64,000 bases of DNA from Bacteroidota bacterium (GCA_016715945.1 JADJXJ010000001.1:2356001-2420000); one strand, 5' to 3'; shown: positions 41,268 through 49,748, counted from the first letter of the stretch. Numbers and translations are program-made. Notes: generated by a model from the sequence alone, not told the origin.

Positions 41268-43514
41268 ATGCGCCGGCTGCTCGCAATGTTGCTGCTTCCT
41301 CTGACCTCGCTGGCACAGCCGATGGGGGTAATCACCGGTAAGGTGAACGACAGGGTTACTGGCGAAAGTCTGCCCGGTGTGAATGTGGTACGCAAAAACA
41401 CCGGCACCGTAAGCGATGCCTCCGGGCATTATACCCTGAAGCTGGAGCCCGGAACCCACAGCCTGCTTTTCCGCATGGTTGGCTACAAAAGTCAGTCGAA
41501 GAACGTTGTGGTCAGAAGTGGCGACACCATCCGGCTCAATGTTGCGCTGGAGCCCGACATCATTGAAATCGAGCAGGTGGTGGTTACTGCCAGCCGCATC
41601 GAACAGAAGGCTGCCGAACTCACCGTTTCGATGAGTGTGATCAAACCATCGGCGGTGGGTGGCCGCCACATCAGCAATGCCCAGGAACTGATGAACAAAG
41701 CTCCAGGCCTGGAAATCCTCGACGGACAGGCCTCCATGCGCGGAGGCAGCGGATTTGCCTATGGCGCCGGAAGCCGGGTGCTTGCCCTGCTCGACGGCCT
41801 CCCCATCATTTCGGCCGATGCCGGAAACATCCGGTGGCAGTTCCTGCCCTTGGACAACATCAGCCAGGTGGAAATCATCAAAGGCGCCTCGAGCGTGGCC
41901 TATGGCTCGGCTGCCCTCAACGGGGTAATCAATTTCCGCACCGCCGATGCCACCAACATCCCCCAAACCAGGGCATATGCCGAAACTGGTTTGTACGACA
42001 GCCCAAGAAACAAAGCCTGGAAATGGTGGACAGGCCCACGCCTCACCTCCACCGCCGGTTTTAACCACCTGCGCAAATCAGGTGGAACCGACATAGGATT
42101 CGGACTGAATGCCCTGACCGATCCAGGTTACCGCAAGCGCAACGACGACAACGCATTGCGGCTGAACCTCAAACTGAAACACTTCGACAAAACAATCGAC
42201 GGACTGCGCTACGGTGTGGCCCTCAATGGGGGCTTCACACGCAAAACCGATTTTGTACTCTGGGAAAACGCCAGCACCGGCGCCCTCATTCACGACAGCA
42301 GCACCGCCATACAACTTCAAAGCTCTTTCTTCGCCCTCGACCCCTTTGTGTCCTACAACCCCAACGAACAAACCCGGCACGACCTGCGTGCACGCCTGCA
42401 GCGCAGCGATAACCGCTTCCCCAAATCGGCCCAGAACAACAGCGAGGCCTGGGTGGCCTATGCCGAATATCAGTACTGGCAGCAATTGTTCCGGGGTCTG
42501 GAACTTTCCGCAGGAGCCTCGGTGAATGCAGGAATAGTGGAATCGAACTTCTATGGCGACCACAACAGCCTCAATGCCGGTGTGTATGCACAGGTGCAGG
42601 GCGAGCCTGACCCAAATTTAAAACTCGTGGCCGGTATGCGCCTCGAACACAATCGCCTGGACGGGGCCGCCGACAGCAATGCTTTCTTGGTTCCACTTTT
42701 TCGTGCAGGGATCAACTACCGCCTGGGCAAGTTCACCTACCTCAGGGCATCTTTCGGTCAGGGTTACCGTTTTCCGTCCATAGCCGAAAAATATGCTTCT
42801 ACCACTCTCGGATCGGTCAAGATTTTTCCTAATCCGTTCATTCAGAGCGAAAAAGGATGGAACGCCGAACTTGGACTCCGTCAGGGATTGGCCTTTGGAG
42901 GCTATCAGGGTCAGGCCGACCTGGCTGCTTTCCTGACACGAAACCGCAATATGGTGGAGTTTATCTTTGGCATCTACCCCGATCCGGTGACAGGAGTGTT
43001 TGGCACGGGCTTCAGGGCCGACAACCTCGAAGCCTCGCGTGTGGCAGGTATAGAGACCGAACTGTTGCTGGCCAACAACCAAAGCCGCATCGGCCACACT
43101 CTTACATTAAATTATGTGCTGCTGAACCCGCAGGAGCTCAACCCAGAAACCGGTCAACCCAACGGTTTCAAACTCAAATACCGGCGCACCCACACGTTGA
43201 AGGTGGGTTTGGACGGACGACTGGGTAAATGGTCAGCCGGAACGGATGTGATTATCCGCTCAAAGATGCTCAGGGTGGATGATGTGTTTTTGCAATCCAT
43301 TCAGGGCCAATACATTTTGCCGGGTTTCCCCGAATATTGGCAAGCGCACAACACGGCTCATATGGTTGCCGACCTGAGGCTGGCTTATGCTCTGACAGAA
43401 AACATCAGCATATCGGCCGTGGTAAAGAACATCAGCAATACCGAATACATGGGCCGGCCGGGCGATATACAACCTCCTCGCTGGTTCAGCCTGCGGCTGA
43501 GTGGCTCGTGGTGA
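41268..43514 (+). CDS. TonB-dependent outer-membrane receptor
   Basis: A 748-residue energy-coupled outer-membrane transporter. After the signal peptide (about 1-16, ending LTSLAQ) there is a carboxypeptidase-regulatory-like domain (about 22-100, GKVNDRVTGESLPGVNVV...GTVSDASGHYTLKL), then the plug (about 103-225: EQVVVTASRIEQKAAEL, LDGLPIISADAGN, VEIIKGASSVAYGSAALNGVINF) and a 22-strand-type barrel ending YMGRPGDIQPPRWFSLRLSGSW. It is shorter than SusC and has no SusD beside it, so it fits siderophore, cobalamin or metal uptake better than glycan uptake. I saw no B12 riboswitch upstream. Substrate unknown. Confidence 0.92.
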   Translation: MRRLLAMLLLPLTSLAQPMGVITGKVNDRVTGESLPGVNVVRKNTGTVSDASGHYTLKLEPGTHSLLFRMVGYKSQSKNVVVRSGDTIRLNVALEPDIIEIEQVVVTASRIEQKAAELTVSMSVIKPSAVGGRHISNAQELMNKAPGLEILDGQASMRGGSGFAYGAGSRVLALLDGLPIISADAGNIRWQFLPLDNISQVEIIKGASSVAYGSAALNGVINFRTADATNIPQTRAYAETGLYDSPRNKAWKWWTGPRLTSTAGFNHLRKSGGTDIGFGLNALTDPGYRKRNDDNALRLNLKLKHFDKTIDGLRYGVALNGGFTRKTDFVLWENASTGALIHDSSTAIQLQSSFFALDPFVSYNPNEQTRHDLRARLQRSDNRFPKSAQNNSEAWVAYAEYQYWQQLFRGLELSAGASVNAGIVESNFYGDHNSLNAGVYAQVQGEPDPNLKLVAGMRLEHNRLDGAADSNAFLVPLFRAGINYRLGKFTYLRASFGQGYRFPSIAEKYASTTLGSVKIFPNPFIQSEKGWNAELGLRQGLAFGGYQGQADLAAFLTRNRNMVEFIFGIYPDPVTGVFGTGFRADNLEASRVAGIETELLLANNQSRIGHTLTLNYVLLNPQELNPETGQPNGFKLKYRRTHTLKVGLDGRLGKWSAGTDVIIRSKMLRVDDVFLQSIQGQYILPGFPEYWQAHNTAHMVADLRLAYALTENISISAVVKNISNTEYMGRPGDIQPPRWFSLRLSGSW

Positions 43515-43517
43515 GCA

Positions 43518-43994
43518 TCAGGCTTTGGGGCAGGTGCGTAGAGGTGCCTGACCCGGTTGAACCGGATAAGGAGGGATGAACCACGCATCTTTGCGCCTTT
43601 GCTCTTCCCTTTGCTCGCGGCGCTTTCGGGTCTTTTCCTTGAAATCCATCAGGCGCTGCCACTGTGCCTCATCAAGATAGGGCTTCACCAGGCTGTCCAT
43701 CTGGTCGAAGAGGGTCTTCTGGTTTTCCCAGTGCTTTTTCATCAGCTCCCAGTGCAGGCTGCCAAACGAATCGAGCAACGGCCCGATTTGTTCCTGCTGG
43801 CGGGCATCGGCTTCGATGATGTTGAAAAAATGCTGCCGGAAACCTTCACGGGTGTTCCACGATTTGATTTTTTCCACCTTGTTGCGGGTGATGCGACCTG
43901 TGGCTAGCGCACCTATGACAATACCGGCTAAAAAAGTCAGGATGAGAATGATGATATATCTGCTTTGCATGACGAAACGGTTGTTTGACATCAA
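43518..43994 (-). CDS. membrane-anchored Spy/CpxP-like helical protein
   Basis: A 158-residue protein with one N-terminal membrane helix (about 12-31) followed by a long, charged helical region (about 38-145) with strong heptad character (EADARQQEQIGPLLDSFGSLHWELMKKHWENQKTLFDQMDSLVKPYLDEAQWQRLMDFKEKTRKRREQ, in short segments). It recalls the Spy/CpxP/CnrX group of periplasmic sensors and chaperones. It is the third gene of an ECF sigma operon and overlaps the anti-sigma gene by four bases, so it probably senses envelope signals for the sigma factor. That role is inferred from context. Confidence 0.7.
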   Translation of the reverse strand: MMSNNRFVMQSRYIIILILTFLAGIVIGALATGRITRNKVEKIKSWNTREGFRQHFFNIIEADARQQEQIGPLLDSFGSLHWELMKKHWENQKTLFDQMDSLVKPYLDEAQWQRLMDFKEKTRKRREQREEQRRKDAWFIPPYPVQPGQAPLRTCPKA

Positions 43995-44386
43995 TAATTG
44001 GCCAGGAGGTTGGCAAAGTCGTCGGTTTTAAGGCCTGCCAGACCCAACAGGTGCTCAAGGCTGAGCGACTGTTCCTGGAAATACACCCATACGATGAGCA
44101 GCACAACAGCTGCGGCAGCTGTGAGGCTGAAACGCAGCATGGTGAGCCACAGCCTGTGCTCTTGCAGCACCATGAGGTGCTGCGAAGCCAGCCTTTGAAA
44201 CACACGTTGTTCGAAGCCGGCTGCAAAATCGGGCTGATAGCCCAAAAGGCAGGTCATGACCCGCTGCCAGGCGGCGCTTTGCCGGCGCAAGGCCGGATCT
44301 TCGGCAAGCTTTTGCTCAAGCACCTTGCGGCGCGATGCAGGCAGCTCGCCCAGAAGATGTTTCAAAAGGGTCTTGTTCAGGTTCAT
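43991..44386 (-). CDS. membrane anti-sigma factor-like protein
   Basis: A 131-residue protein with a cytoplasmic N-terminal helical domain (about 1-80: LLKHLLGELPASRRKVLEQKLAEDPALRRQSAAWQRV) and one membrane helix at about 88-104 (FSLTAAAAVVLLIVWVYF). It lacks the HxxxCxxC zinc motif of ZAS anti-sigma factors. It overlaps the ECF sigma gene by four bases (ATGA type) and the Spy-like gene by four, so the three are translationally coupled. The anti-sigma role is inferred from topology and position. Confidence 0.75.
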   Translation of the reverse strand: MNLNKTLLKHLLGELPASRRKVLEQKLAEDPALRRQSAAWQRVMTCLLGYQPDFAAGFEQRVFQRLASQHLMVLQEHRLWLTMLRFSLTAAAAVVLLIVWVYFQEQSLSLEHLLGLAGLKTDDFANLLANY

Positions 44387-44985
44387 ATTTCTTCGTGTTT
44401 TTTGAGGATCAGGCGCAATCGGTCGAGTGCACGCGAGAGGCGCGACAGTACCGTTCCAAGCGGAACCTGAAGCATTTCGGCGGTTTCCCTGGTGGAGTAG
44501 CCCTGCACCAGGCGCATCACCACTACCGCCCTTTGCTGCTCATCGAGTTGCTGCAGGGCAGCTTCGATGTGTTCCATCTGATACCGTTGGTCGAGTGACT
44601 CGTCAACTGCCGGGCGTCCGGCTTCTGCTTTTGTGTTGCTGATCCATTCCTGTTTTCTTTTTCTTTTTCTTATCTCGTTGATTGATAGATTTATAGCAAT
44701 TCTTGTCAGAAAAGTTGAGATTTTGGCTTCATGGGTGTAAGCTTCCATATTGTTCCAGAACCGGATGAAAGTTTCCTGCCCCACATCGTCAGCCTCAGGC
44801 GTATTGCCCAACATGCCAATGACCACGCGTGCCACCTGCTGTCGGTGCCTGCGCATCACCTCGCCCAATGCATCCTGCCTGCCCTGCTTCATCAGGCGTA
44901 CAAGCGCCCCATCGTCCAATGTCCGCAAATCTTCCAAACCTATATGCGATGTCTTTTGGGTTCTCAGCTTTTGTGACTCAACCAT
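44383..44985 (-). CDS. ECF RNA polymerase sigma factor
   Basis: A 200-residue sigma-70 family factor of the extracytoplasmic-function group. Region 2 is visible at about 28-100 (ALVRLMKQGRQDALGEVMRRHRQQVARVV, then DVGQETFIRFWNNM and FLTRIAINLSINEIRKRKR) and region 4 at about 138-195 (QMEHIEAALQQLDEQQRAVVVMRLVQGYSTRETAEMLQVPLGTVLSRLSRALDRLR, read in parts). It is cotranscribed with an apparent membrane anti-sigma factor. A -7 box (TAAATTTGC, 45002-45010) precedes it with a 14-base leader. Confidence 0.94.
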   Translation of the reverse strand: MVESQKLRTQKTSHIGLEDLRTLDDGALVRLMKQGRQDALGEVMRRHRQQVARVVIGMLGNTPEADDVGQETFIRFWNNMEAYTHEAKISTFLTRIAINLSINEIRKRKRKQEWISNTKAEAGRPAVDESLDQRYQMEHIEAALQQLDEQQRAVVVMRLVQGYSTRETAEMLQVPLGTVLSRLSRALDRLRLILKKHEEI

Positions 44986-45001
44986 TTAAACATTGATCCA
45001 G

Positions 45002-45010
45002 GCAAATTTA
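45002..45010 (-). promoter_or_regulatory. ECF sigma operon promoter, -7 box
   Basis: On the minus strand TAAATTTGC matches the housekeeping TAnnTTTG form, so basal expression would use the primary sigma factor. No clear -33 element. Confidence 0.55.
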
Positions 45011-45247
45011 TTCCATATGGAGATGGTTGTAAGCGAAAAATGGCACGACCGCAGGCTGCCTGTCGGCAACTTTTCTGAGCAGAAAATTGTTTTGGAATGA
45101 CGAAGCGTAAAAGTGACAATCCGGCAAGCATGGTCGTGGAGGCATTACAAAATGCCCCTGCCAATGGGCGGGTTAATCAAAACTAAAGAGAAGAAAACTT
45201 CGTTTCGGAATCCTTTCAAAGCCTGGCTCTGGATTGCCAGGGCCGGA

Positions 45248-46225
45248 TCACCAGCCCAGTATCCAGGCAAACACCAGCGGAGCGACGATGGTGGCGTCGG
45301 ATTCGATGATGAACTTGGGGGTGTTGATATCGAGCTTGCCCCAGGTGATCTTTTCATTGGGCACGGCGCCTGAATAGGAACCGTAGCTGGTGGTCGAATC
45401 CGAAATCTGGCAGAAGTAGGCCCAGAAAGGAACGTCGGTCCACTCCAGGTCCTGATACATCATGGGCACCACACAGATCGGGAAGTCGCCGGCAATGCCT
45501 CCGCCGATCTGGAAAAAGCCTACGCCCTTGCCTGACGAATTGTGGCGATACCAGTCGGAAAGCCAAACCATGTAGTCGATACCGCTTTTCACGGTGGTGG
45601 ATTTCAGTTCGCCTTTGATGACATATGAGGCAAAGATGTTGCCCATGGTCGAGTCTTCCCAGCCTGGCACAACAATTGGGAGGTTTTTTTCGGCTGCTGC
45701 GAGCATCCAGCTGTTTTTGGGGTCAATTTCGTAGTATTGTTCGAGCACGCCCGAAAGCAGCATTTTGTACATAAACTCATGCGGGAAGTATCGTTCGCCT
45801 TTTTCGTCGGCTTCTTTCCAAAGCTTGAAAATATGTTTTTGCAGCCGGCGGAAAGCTTCTTCTTCCGGTATGCAGGTATCGGTCACCCTGTTGAAACCTT
45901 GTTCGAGCAATTCCCATTCGTCCTGCGGACTCAGGTCGCGGTAATTAGGCACGCGTTTGTAGTGCTTGTGGGCAACCAGGTTCATGAGGTCTTCCTCGAG
46001 GTTGGCCCCGGTGCATGAGATGATTTGCACCTTGTCCTGACGAATCATTTCGGCCAGCGAGATCCCCAGCTCGGCAGTACTCATGGCTCCGGCCAGGGTA
46101 ATCATCATTTTGCCGCCGGCATCCATATGGGCCTCATAGGCTTTGGCAGCGTCCATCAATGCTGCGGCATTGAAGTGGCGATAATGGTGCTGCATGAATT
46201 GCGAAACAGGACCTTTGTTTTTCAT
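45248..46225 (-). CDS. deoxyhypusine synthase-like protein
   Basis: A 325-residue member of the deoxyhypusine synthase family. In eukaryotes and archaea this NAD-dependent enzyme moves an aminobutyl group from spermidine to a lysine of eIF5A/aIF5A. Bacteria have no such target, so bacterial homologues must do something else, probably polyamine chemistry. Visible signatures are MITLAGAMSTAELGISLAEMI, SCTGANLEEDL, the NAD loop GGGIAGDF, STTSYGSYSGA and the active-site lysine Lys297 in ITWGKLD. The start at 46225 fits the -7 box at 46257-46265 (leader about 29 bases). It lies downstream of asnB but has its own promoter. Confidence 0.9.
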   Translation of the reverse strand: MKNKGPVSQFMQHHYRHFNAAALMDAAKAYEAHMDAGGKMMITLAGAMSTAELGISLAEMIRQDKVQIISCTGANLEEDLMNLVAHKHYKRVPNYRDLSPQDEWELLEQGFNRVTDTCIPEEEAFRRLQKHIFKLWKEADEKGERYFPHEFMYKMLLSGVLEQYYEIDPKNSWMLAAAEKNLPIVVPGWEDSTMGNIFASYVIKGELKSTTVKSGIDYMVWLSDWYRHNSSGKGVGFFQIGGGIAGDFPICVVPMMYQDLEWTDVPFWAYFCQISDSTTSYGSYSGAVPNEKITWGKLDINTPKFIIESDATIVAPLVFAWILGW

Positions 46226-46256
46226 GGCATTGATATTCAATAGGGTGAAATAATGT

Positions 46257-46265
46257 GCAAAGATA
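46257..46265 (-). promoter_or_regulatory. promoter of deoxyhypusine synthase-like gene, -7 box
   Basis: On the minus strand TATCTTTGC is an exact TAnnTTTG box. It excludes the longer start at 46300. Confidence 0.65.
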
Positions 46266-46364
46266 CGACTTTCAACTGTTTTGGCACATGGAAATCCCAT
46301 CCTGCGCCATGCACGCCGGGCAGGTTGAAGGGATTGTCAATACCGGAAGCTTCGCAGAACTGTG

Positions 46365-48038
46365 TTATTCCGGCTGATACGACTGTGCATGCACTCCGGC
46401 AACAGCCCTGCCGGAGGGGTCGATCATTTTCCGGAAGGCGGGATCCCATGCCAGGGCTTCGGGGGTGCTGCAGGCCACCGAAGGCACTGAGGGTACGGTG
46501 GCGGCGGCGGTATCGGAAGGAAAGTGCTCGCTGAAGATGCTGCGATAGTAGTATTCTTCCTTGCTTTGGGGGGTGTTCACCGGAAAGCGGAACCGGGCAT
46601 TGGCCATTTGCTCGTCGCTCACCTGCTCGCTGACCAGTTTTTTCAGGCTGTCGATCCAGTTGTAACCTACCCCGTCGGAGAATTGCTCTTTTTGCCTCCA
46701 GGCGACTTCGGCAGGCAGGTAGTCTTCGAACGCCTTGCGAAGCACCCATTTTTCAATGCGGCCATTGCCGGGCTTTTTGTCGGCCGGGTTAAGGCGCATA
46801 GCTACATCAAGAAATTCCTTGTCGAGAAAAGGCACCCTGCCCTCCACACCCCAGGCTGCAAGGGATTTGTTGGCACGGAGGCAATCGTACAGATGCAGTT
46901 TACTGAGTTTTCGGACAGTTTCTTCGTGAAAAGCCTGTGGATCAGGTGCTTTGTGGAAATAAAGGTAACCACCGAACACTTCGTCAGCTCCCTCGCCTGA
47001 GAGCACCATCTTGATGCCCATCGACTTGATCACCCTGGCCATCAGATACATGGGCGTAGAAGCGCGCACTGTGGTCACGTCGTAGGTTTCGATGTGATAG
47101 ATCACATCGCGTATGGCGTCGAGGCCTTCCTGCACAGTGTAGTGGATTTCGTGGTGAACCGTGCCCAGGTGATCGGCCACCTTGCGGGCAGCAGCCAGGT
47201 CGGGCGAGCCTTCGAGACCGATGGCAAAGCTGTGCAGCCGGGGCCACCATGCGGTTTGCTGGTCACCACTTTCAATGCGCCTGGGTGCAAAACGGCTGGC
47301 GATGGCCGAGATGATGGACGAATCGAGGCCACCCGACAGCAATACTCCGTATGGCACATCCGACATCAGCTGCCTGTGCACAGCCGCTTCCAGGGCTGAA
47401 CGGAGCTGCGCAAGATCGGTGGCGTTGTCTTTTACCGCCTCGTAATCTGTCCAGTCGCGCGCATACCAGCGCACCATTTTGCCTTCGGCACTGTGGTAAT
47501 AATGCCCGGGAGGGAAGCTTTCGATGCGGTTGCATACCCCCTCGAGGGCCTTGAGCTCCGAAGCTGTGTAAAAATTTCCAAACTTGTCCCAACCAATATA
47601 CAGTGGTATGATGCCAATGTGGTCGCGGGCTACCAGATAGGTATGATTGCGGCTGTCGTATAAGGCAAAAGCAAAGATGCCATTGAGGTCATCGAGAAAG
47701 TTTACCCCCTTTTCTTCGTAAAGCGCCAGGATCACCTCGCAGTCCGACTGGGTGCGAAACCTGTAAGGCCTGCTCAGGCCGGCCCTGAGCTCCATATGGT
47801 TATATATCTCGCCATTCACAGCGAGTACAACTGTTTTGTCTTCGTTATACAGAGGCTGCCCGCCGGAAATCGGATCCACAATGGCCAAGCGCTCGTGTGC
47901 CATGATGACCCGCTCGCCGGCATAAATGCCCGACCAGTCGGGGCCACGGTGGCGCACCTTTTTTGACATGTCGAGTATCTGAGGCCTGATGGCTGCTGCG
48001 TCCGACTTCAGATCGAATACACAAACTATTCCGCACAT
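46365..48038 (-). CDS. asnB: asparagine synthase B (glutamine-hydrolysing)
   Basis: Makes asparagine from aspartate, ATP and glutamine. The 557-residue protein begins MCGIVCVFD; Cys2 becomes the N-terminal nucleophile of the glutaminase domain after Met removal. RHRGPDWSG, HERLAIVDP and NGEIYNH are glutaminase motifs. The synthetase domain has the PP-loop VLLSGGLDSS near residue 235, then SGEGADEVFGGY and GRVPFLDKEFLDVAMR. Length matches AsnB. A -7 box (TAATTTTGC, 48066-48074) lies upstream with a 25-base leader. Confidence 0.96.
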   Translation of the reverse strand: MCGIVCVFDLKSDAAAIRPQILDMSKKVRHRGPDWSGIYAGERVIMAHERLAIVDPISGGQPLYNEDKTVVLAVNGEIYNHMELRAGLSRPYRFRTQSDCEVILALYEEKGVNFLDDLNGIFAFALYDSRNHTYLVARDHIGIIPLYIGWDKFGNFYTASELKALEGVCNRIESFPPGHYYHSAEGKMVRWYARDWTDYEAVKDNATDLAQLRSALEAAVHRQLMSDVPYGVLLSGGLDSSIISAIASRFAPRRIESGDQQTAWWPRLHSFAIGLEGSPDLAAARKVADHLGTVHHEIHYTVQEGLDAIRDVIYHIETYDVTTVRASTPMYLMARVIKSMGIKMVLSGEGADEVFGGYLYFHKAPDPQAFHEETVRKLSKLHLYDCLRANKSLAAWGVEGRVPFLDKEFLDVAMRLNPADKKPGNGRIEKWVLRKAFEDYLPAEVAWRQKEQFSDGVGYNWIDSLKKLVSEQVSDEQMANARFRFPVNTPQSKEEYYYRSIFSEHFPSDTAAATVPSVPSVACSTPEALAWDPAFRKMIDPSGRAVAGVHAQSYQPE

Positions 48039-48065
48039 AAAAAATGAATGTTGTTTTTTGCAGCG

Positions 48066-48095
48066 GCAAAATTAACATTTCGGCATCAGCCCAAA
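48066..48095 (-). promoter_or_regulatory. asnB promoter (-33/-7)
   Basis: On the minus strand TTTG (48092-48095) and TAATTTTGC (48066-48074) are 17 bases apart, slightly short of the usual 19-20. The leader to the asnB ATG is about 25 bases. Confidence 0.6.
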
Positions 48096-48531
48096 AATCA
48101 AGTAGCCCCATAGCCTGCCCCCGGAAAAGTTTACATATCAGCATGCGTGAGGAATCTTTTGGAAGCAGTTTCACAGGGGCACAACCAAACTAATATGTAT
48201 AACTATCTGATATTATGCCTGTTATCTCAAAGAAGGTTTTCAATTAAACTTAAGATTCAGGGCATGAAAACAGCTCAACGGCCACTCGTCGGACTATTTG
48301 GCTCGTCTGGCTCCGGCCATCAGGTGCTTTCACACCTGGCCGGCATTTAATGCAATCGTTTGAAACCTTGCAAAAAGAACTCTTTCTGCCTGGTGATTTG
48401 AGCCGGAAACACCCCTGAAACTGTTTTAAAAATTATTAACACTTATAACTTTTTTTAACAAGTCCGGGCATTTCCCGTCCCTCGGACAAAAATTTTTAAC
48501 TTCGTATTATACAGTGTTTTATGGTTTTTTA

Positions 48532-48545
48532 TTGATTTATATCAA
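48532..48545. promoter_or_regulatory. perfect FNR/CRP-family binding site
   Basis: TTGAT-TTAT-ATCAA is identical to the consensus TTGAT-N4-ATCAA recognised by FNR-type regulators. Its centre (48538.5) lies 41.5 bases before position 48580, close to where a transcript would start from the TATTTCAGC element at 48571-48579; that spacing is typical of class II activation. The weak -7 box and lack of a -33 element suit an activator-dependent promoter. The regulator itself is not in the window. Confidence 0.6.
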
Positions 48546-48701
48546 TTTATTTTTTTGCATAAACCATATTTATTTCAGCAAAAGTTCATTTTTAATGGGG
48601 TGCACATTTTTTAAAGCAATGTTAAAATTGCAATGCTCAAGGTCAGGAACGGATCTAGGGCTGAAAGATCAGGAAATGTAACCAAAACAAAACTAATATT
48701 T

Positions 48702-49748
48702 ATGAAAAAGCAGATTTTCAAACTTGGCATGATGCTGTTGGCAGGCGCCATGGCATTTGCTGCTTGTACGAAAGAAGGCCCGATGGGACTTCCGGGCAAG
48801 GATGGCAAAGACGGACGCGATGGTCGCGACGGTCAGGATGGCACAGCAGGCTGTATTCAGTGCCACGACAACAGCCAGGTAAATTTTGCGGTAACAGCAC
48901 AATGGGAACGTTCGGTGCACGCCACCGGCGGGTTGTTCGTGCGCAATACCAATACTTGTGCAGGTTGCCACACCAGCCAGGGTTTCCGCGAAATAATTCA
49001 GACAGGACAAGGAAATACGGCTGCAACCATCAACAATCCTGTGCCGCCAAACTGCTACACCTGTCACAACATCCACACCACCTACACCCCTGCCGACTGG
49101 GCGCTGAGCACCACTGCAAATGTGACTTTCAGGATCAAGCCTGACCAAAGCCACGATTTTGGTAAGGGTAACCTATGTGCCACCTGCCACCAGCCCCGTT
49201 TGCCCAGCCCGATGCCCACACTTGGCGGACCTGATGTAAACATCACTGCTGCCACCTGGGGACCCCATTATGGCACCGCAGCAGCCATTGTTGCAGGTAA
49301 AGGCGGCTTTGAGTTTGGCGAAGGATACAGCAATTCGGCCCACGTCAATATGATCAGTCAAAGCTGCGTGGCCTGCCACCTTACCACCGCAAGTGGTGTG
49401 GATGGCGGCGGTCACATGATGAACCTGGGTTACACCACCAGCACAGGTGCCCATGCCGTGATTACCACCTCATGCACCTCATGCCACAGCGATGCAGCTG
49501 CACTGAACACCCTGATCAACACCAAAAAAGACGAGCTTGCAGCTTTGAAAAATCAGCTCCGCGACCGCCTGATCCAGATTGGCATGCTCAATGCAAGCAC
49601 CGAACGCGTGGTTCCGGGCACATGGAGCTCAGCACAGGCAGGCGCATTCATCAACTACAAGCTGGTAAGCAACGACAACGGTGCCGCAGTCCACAACTTC
49701 CCCTATGCCAAAAAACTACTTGAAAATTCAATTGCCGCTATCCAATAG
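48702..49748 (+). CDS. hexaheme c-type cytochrome lipoprotein with collagen-like stalk
   Basis: A 348-residue exported cytochrome. The signal ends AFAAC (Cys22), then TKEG. Residues 26-49 are eight uninterrupted Gly-X-Y triplets (GPM GLP GKD GKD GRD GRD GQD GTA), a collagen-like stretch. Six CxxCH haem sites follow at Cys51, Cys86, Cys118, Cys159, Cys222 and Cys258. Other His residues (for example His73, His125, His151, His189, His214, His239, His251) could be distal ligands. The C-terminal helix has HNFPYAKKLLENS, a form seen at the end of several multihaem reductases. No CxxCK catalytic haem is present. It is first in a rightward cytochrome cluster, so it is probably an outer-membrane electron carrier, perhaps surface-exposed and trimeric through the stalk (inference). 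The start was taken at the Met giving a proper lipoprotein signal. Confidence 0.9.
   Translation: MKKQIFKLGMMLLAGAMAFAACTKEGPMGLPGKDGKDGRDGRDGQDGTAGCIQCHDNSQVNFAVTAQWERSVHATGGLFVRNTNTCAGCHTSQGFREIIQTGQGNTAATINNPVPPNCYTCHNIHTTYTPADWALSTTANVTFRIKPDQSHDFGKGNLCATCHQPRLPSPMPTLGGPDVNITAATWGPHYGTAAAIVAGKGGFEFGEGYSNSAHVNMISQSCVACHLTTASGVDGGGHMMNLGYTTSTGAHAVITTSCTSCHSDAAALNTLINTKKDELAALKNQLRDRLIQIGMLNASTERVVPGTWSSAQAGAFINYKLVSNDNGAAVHNFPYAKKLLENSIAAIQ

Larger units (their letters stand above)
48039..48701. promoter_or_regulatory. 663-base divergent control region, asnB / multiheme cytochrome cluster
   Basis: No convincing gene. For asnB it holds a minus-strand -7 box (TAATTTTGC, 48066-48074) with a CAAA complement of TTTG at 48092-48095 (17-base spacer). 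A hairpin (CAGGTG...CACCTG, 48321-48338, with partial GGCC flanks) lies in the middle. From about 48420 the sequence turns strongly AT-rich up to 48650, unlike the coding regions, and contains the FNR-type palindrome at 48532-48545 and a weak -7-like TATTTCAGC at 48571-48579 directed at the cytochrome genes. Confidence 0.7.

Noticed and set aside
40695..42068. Long N-terminal extension of the dUTPase frame
   Set aside because: The extension is antisense to the lipoprotein and TonB receptor genes, and a -7 box at 40707-40715 lies just before the true start.
48264..48350. 28-codon frame with a P-loop-like GLFGSSGSGH segment in the asnB/cytochrome gap
   Set aside because: Too short, the P-loop Lys is His, no promoter box is near, and a hairpin lies inside it; probably chance.
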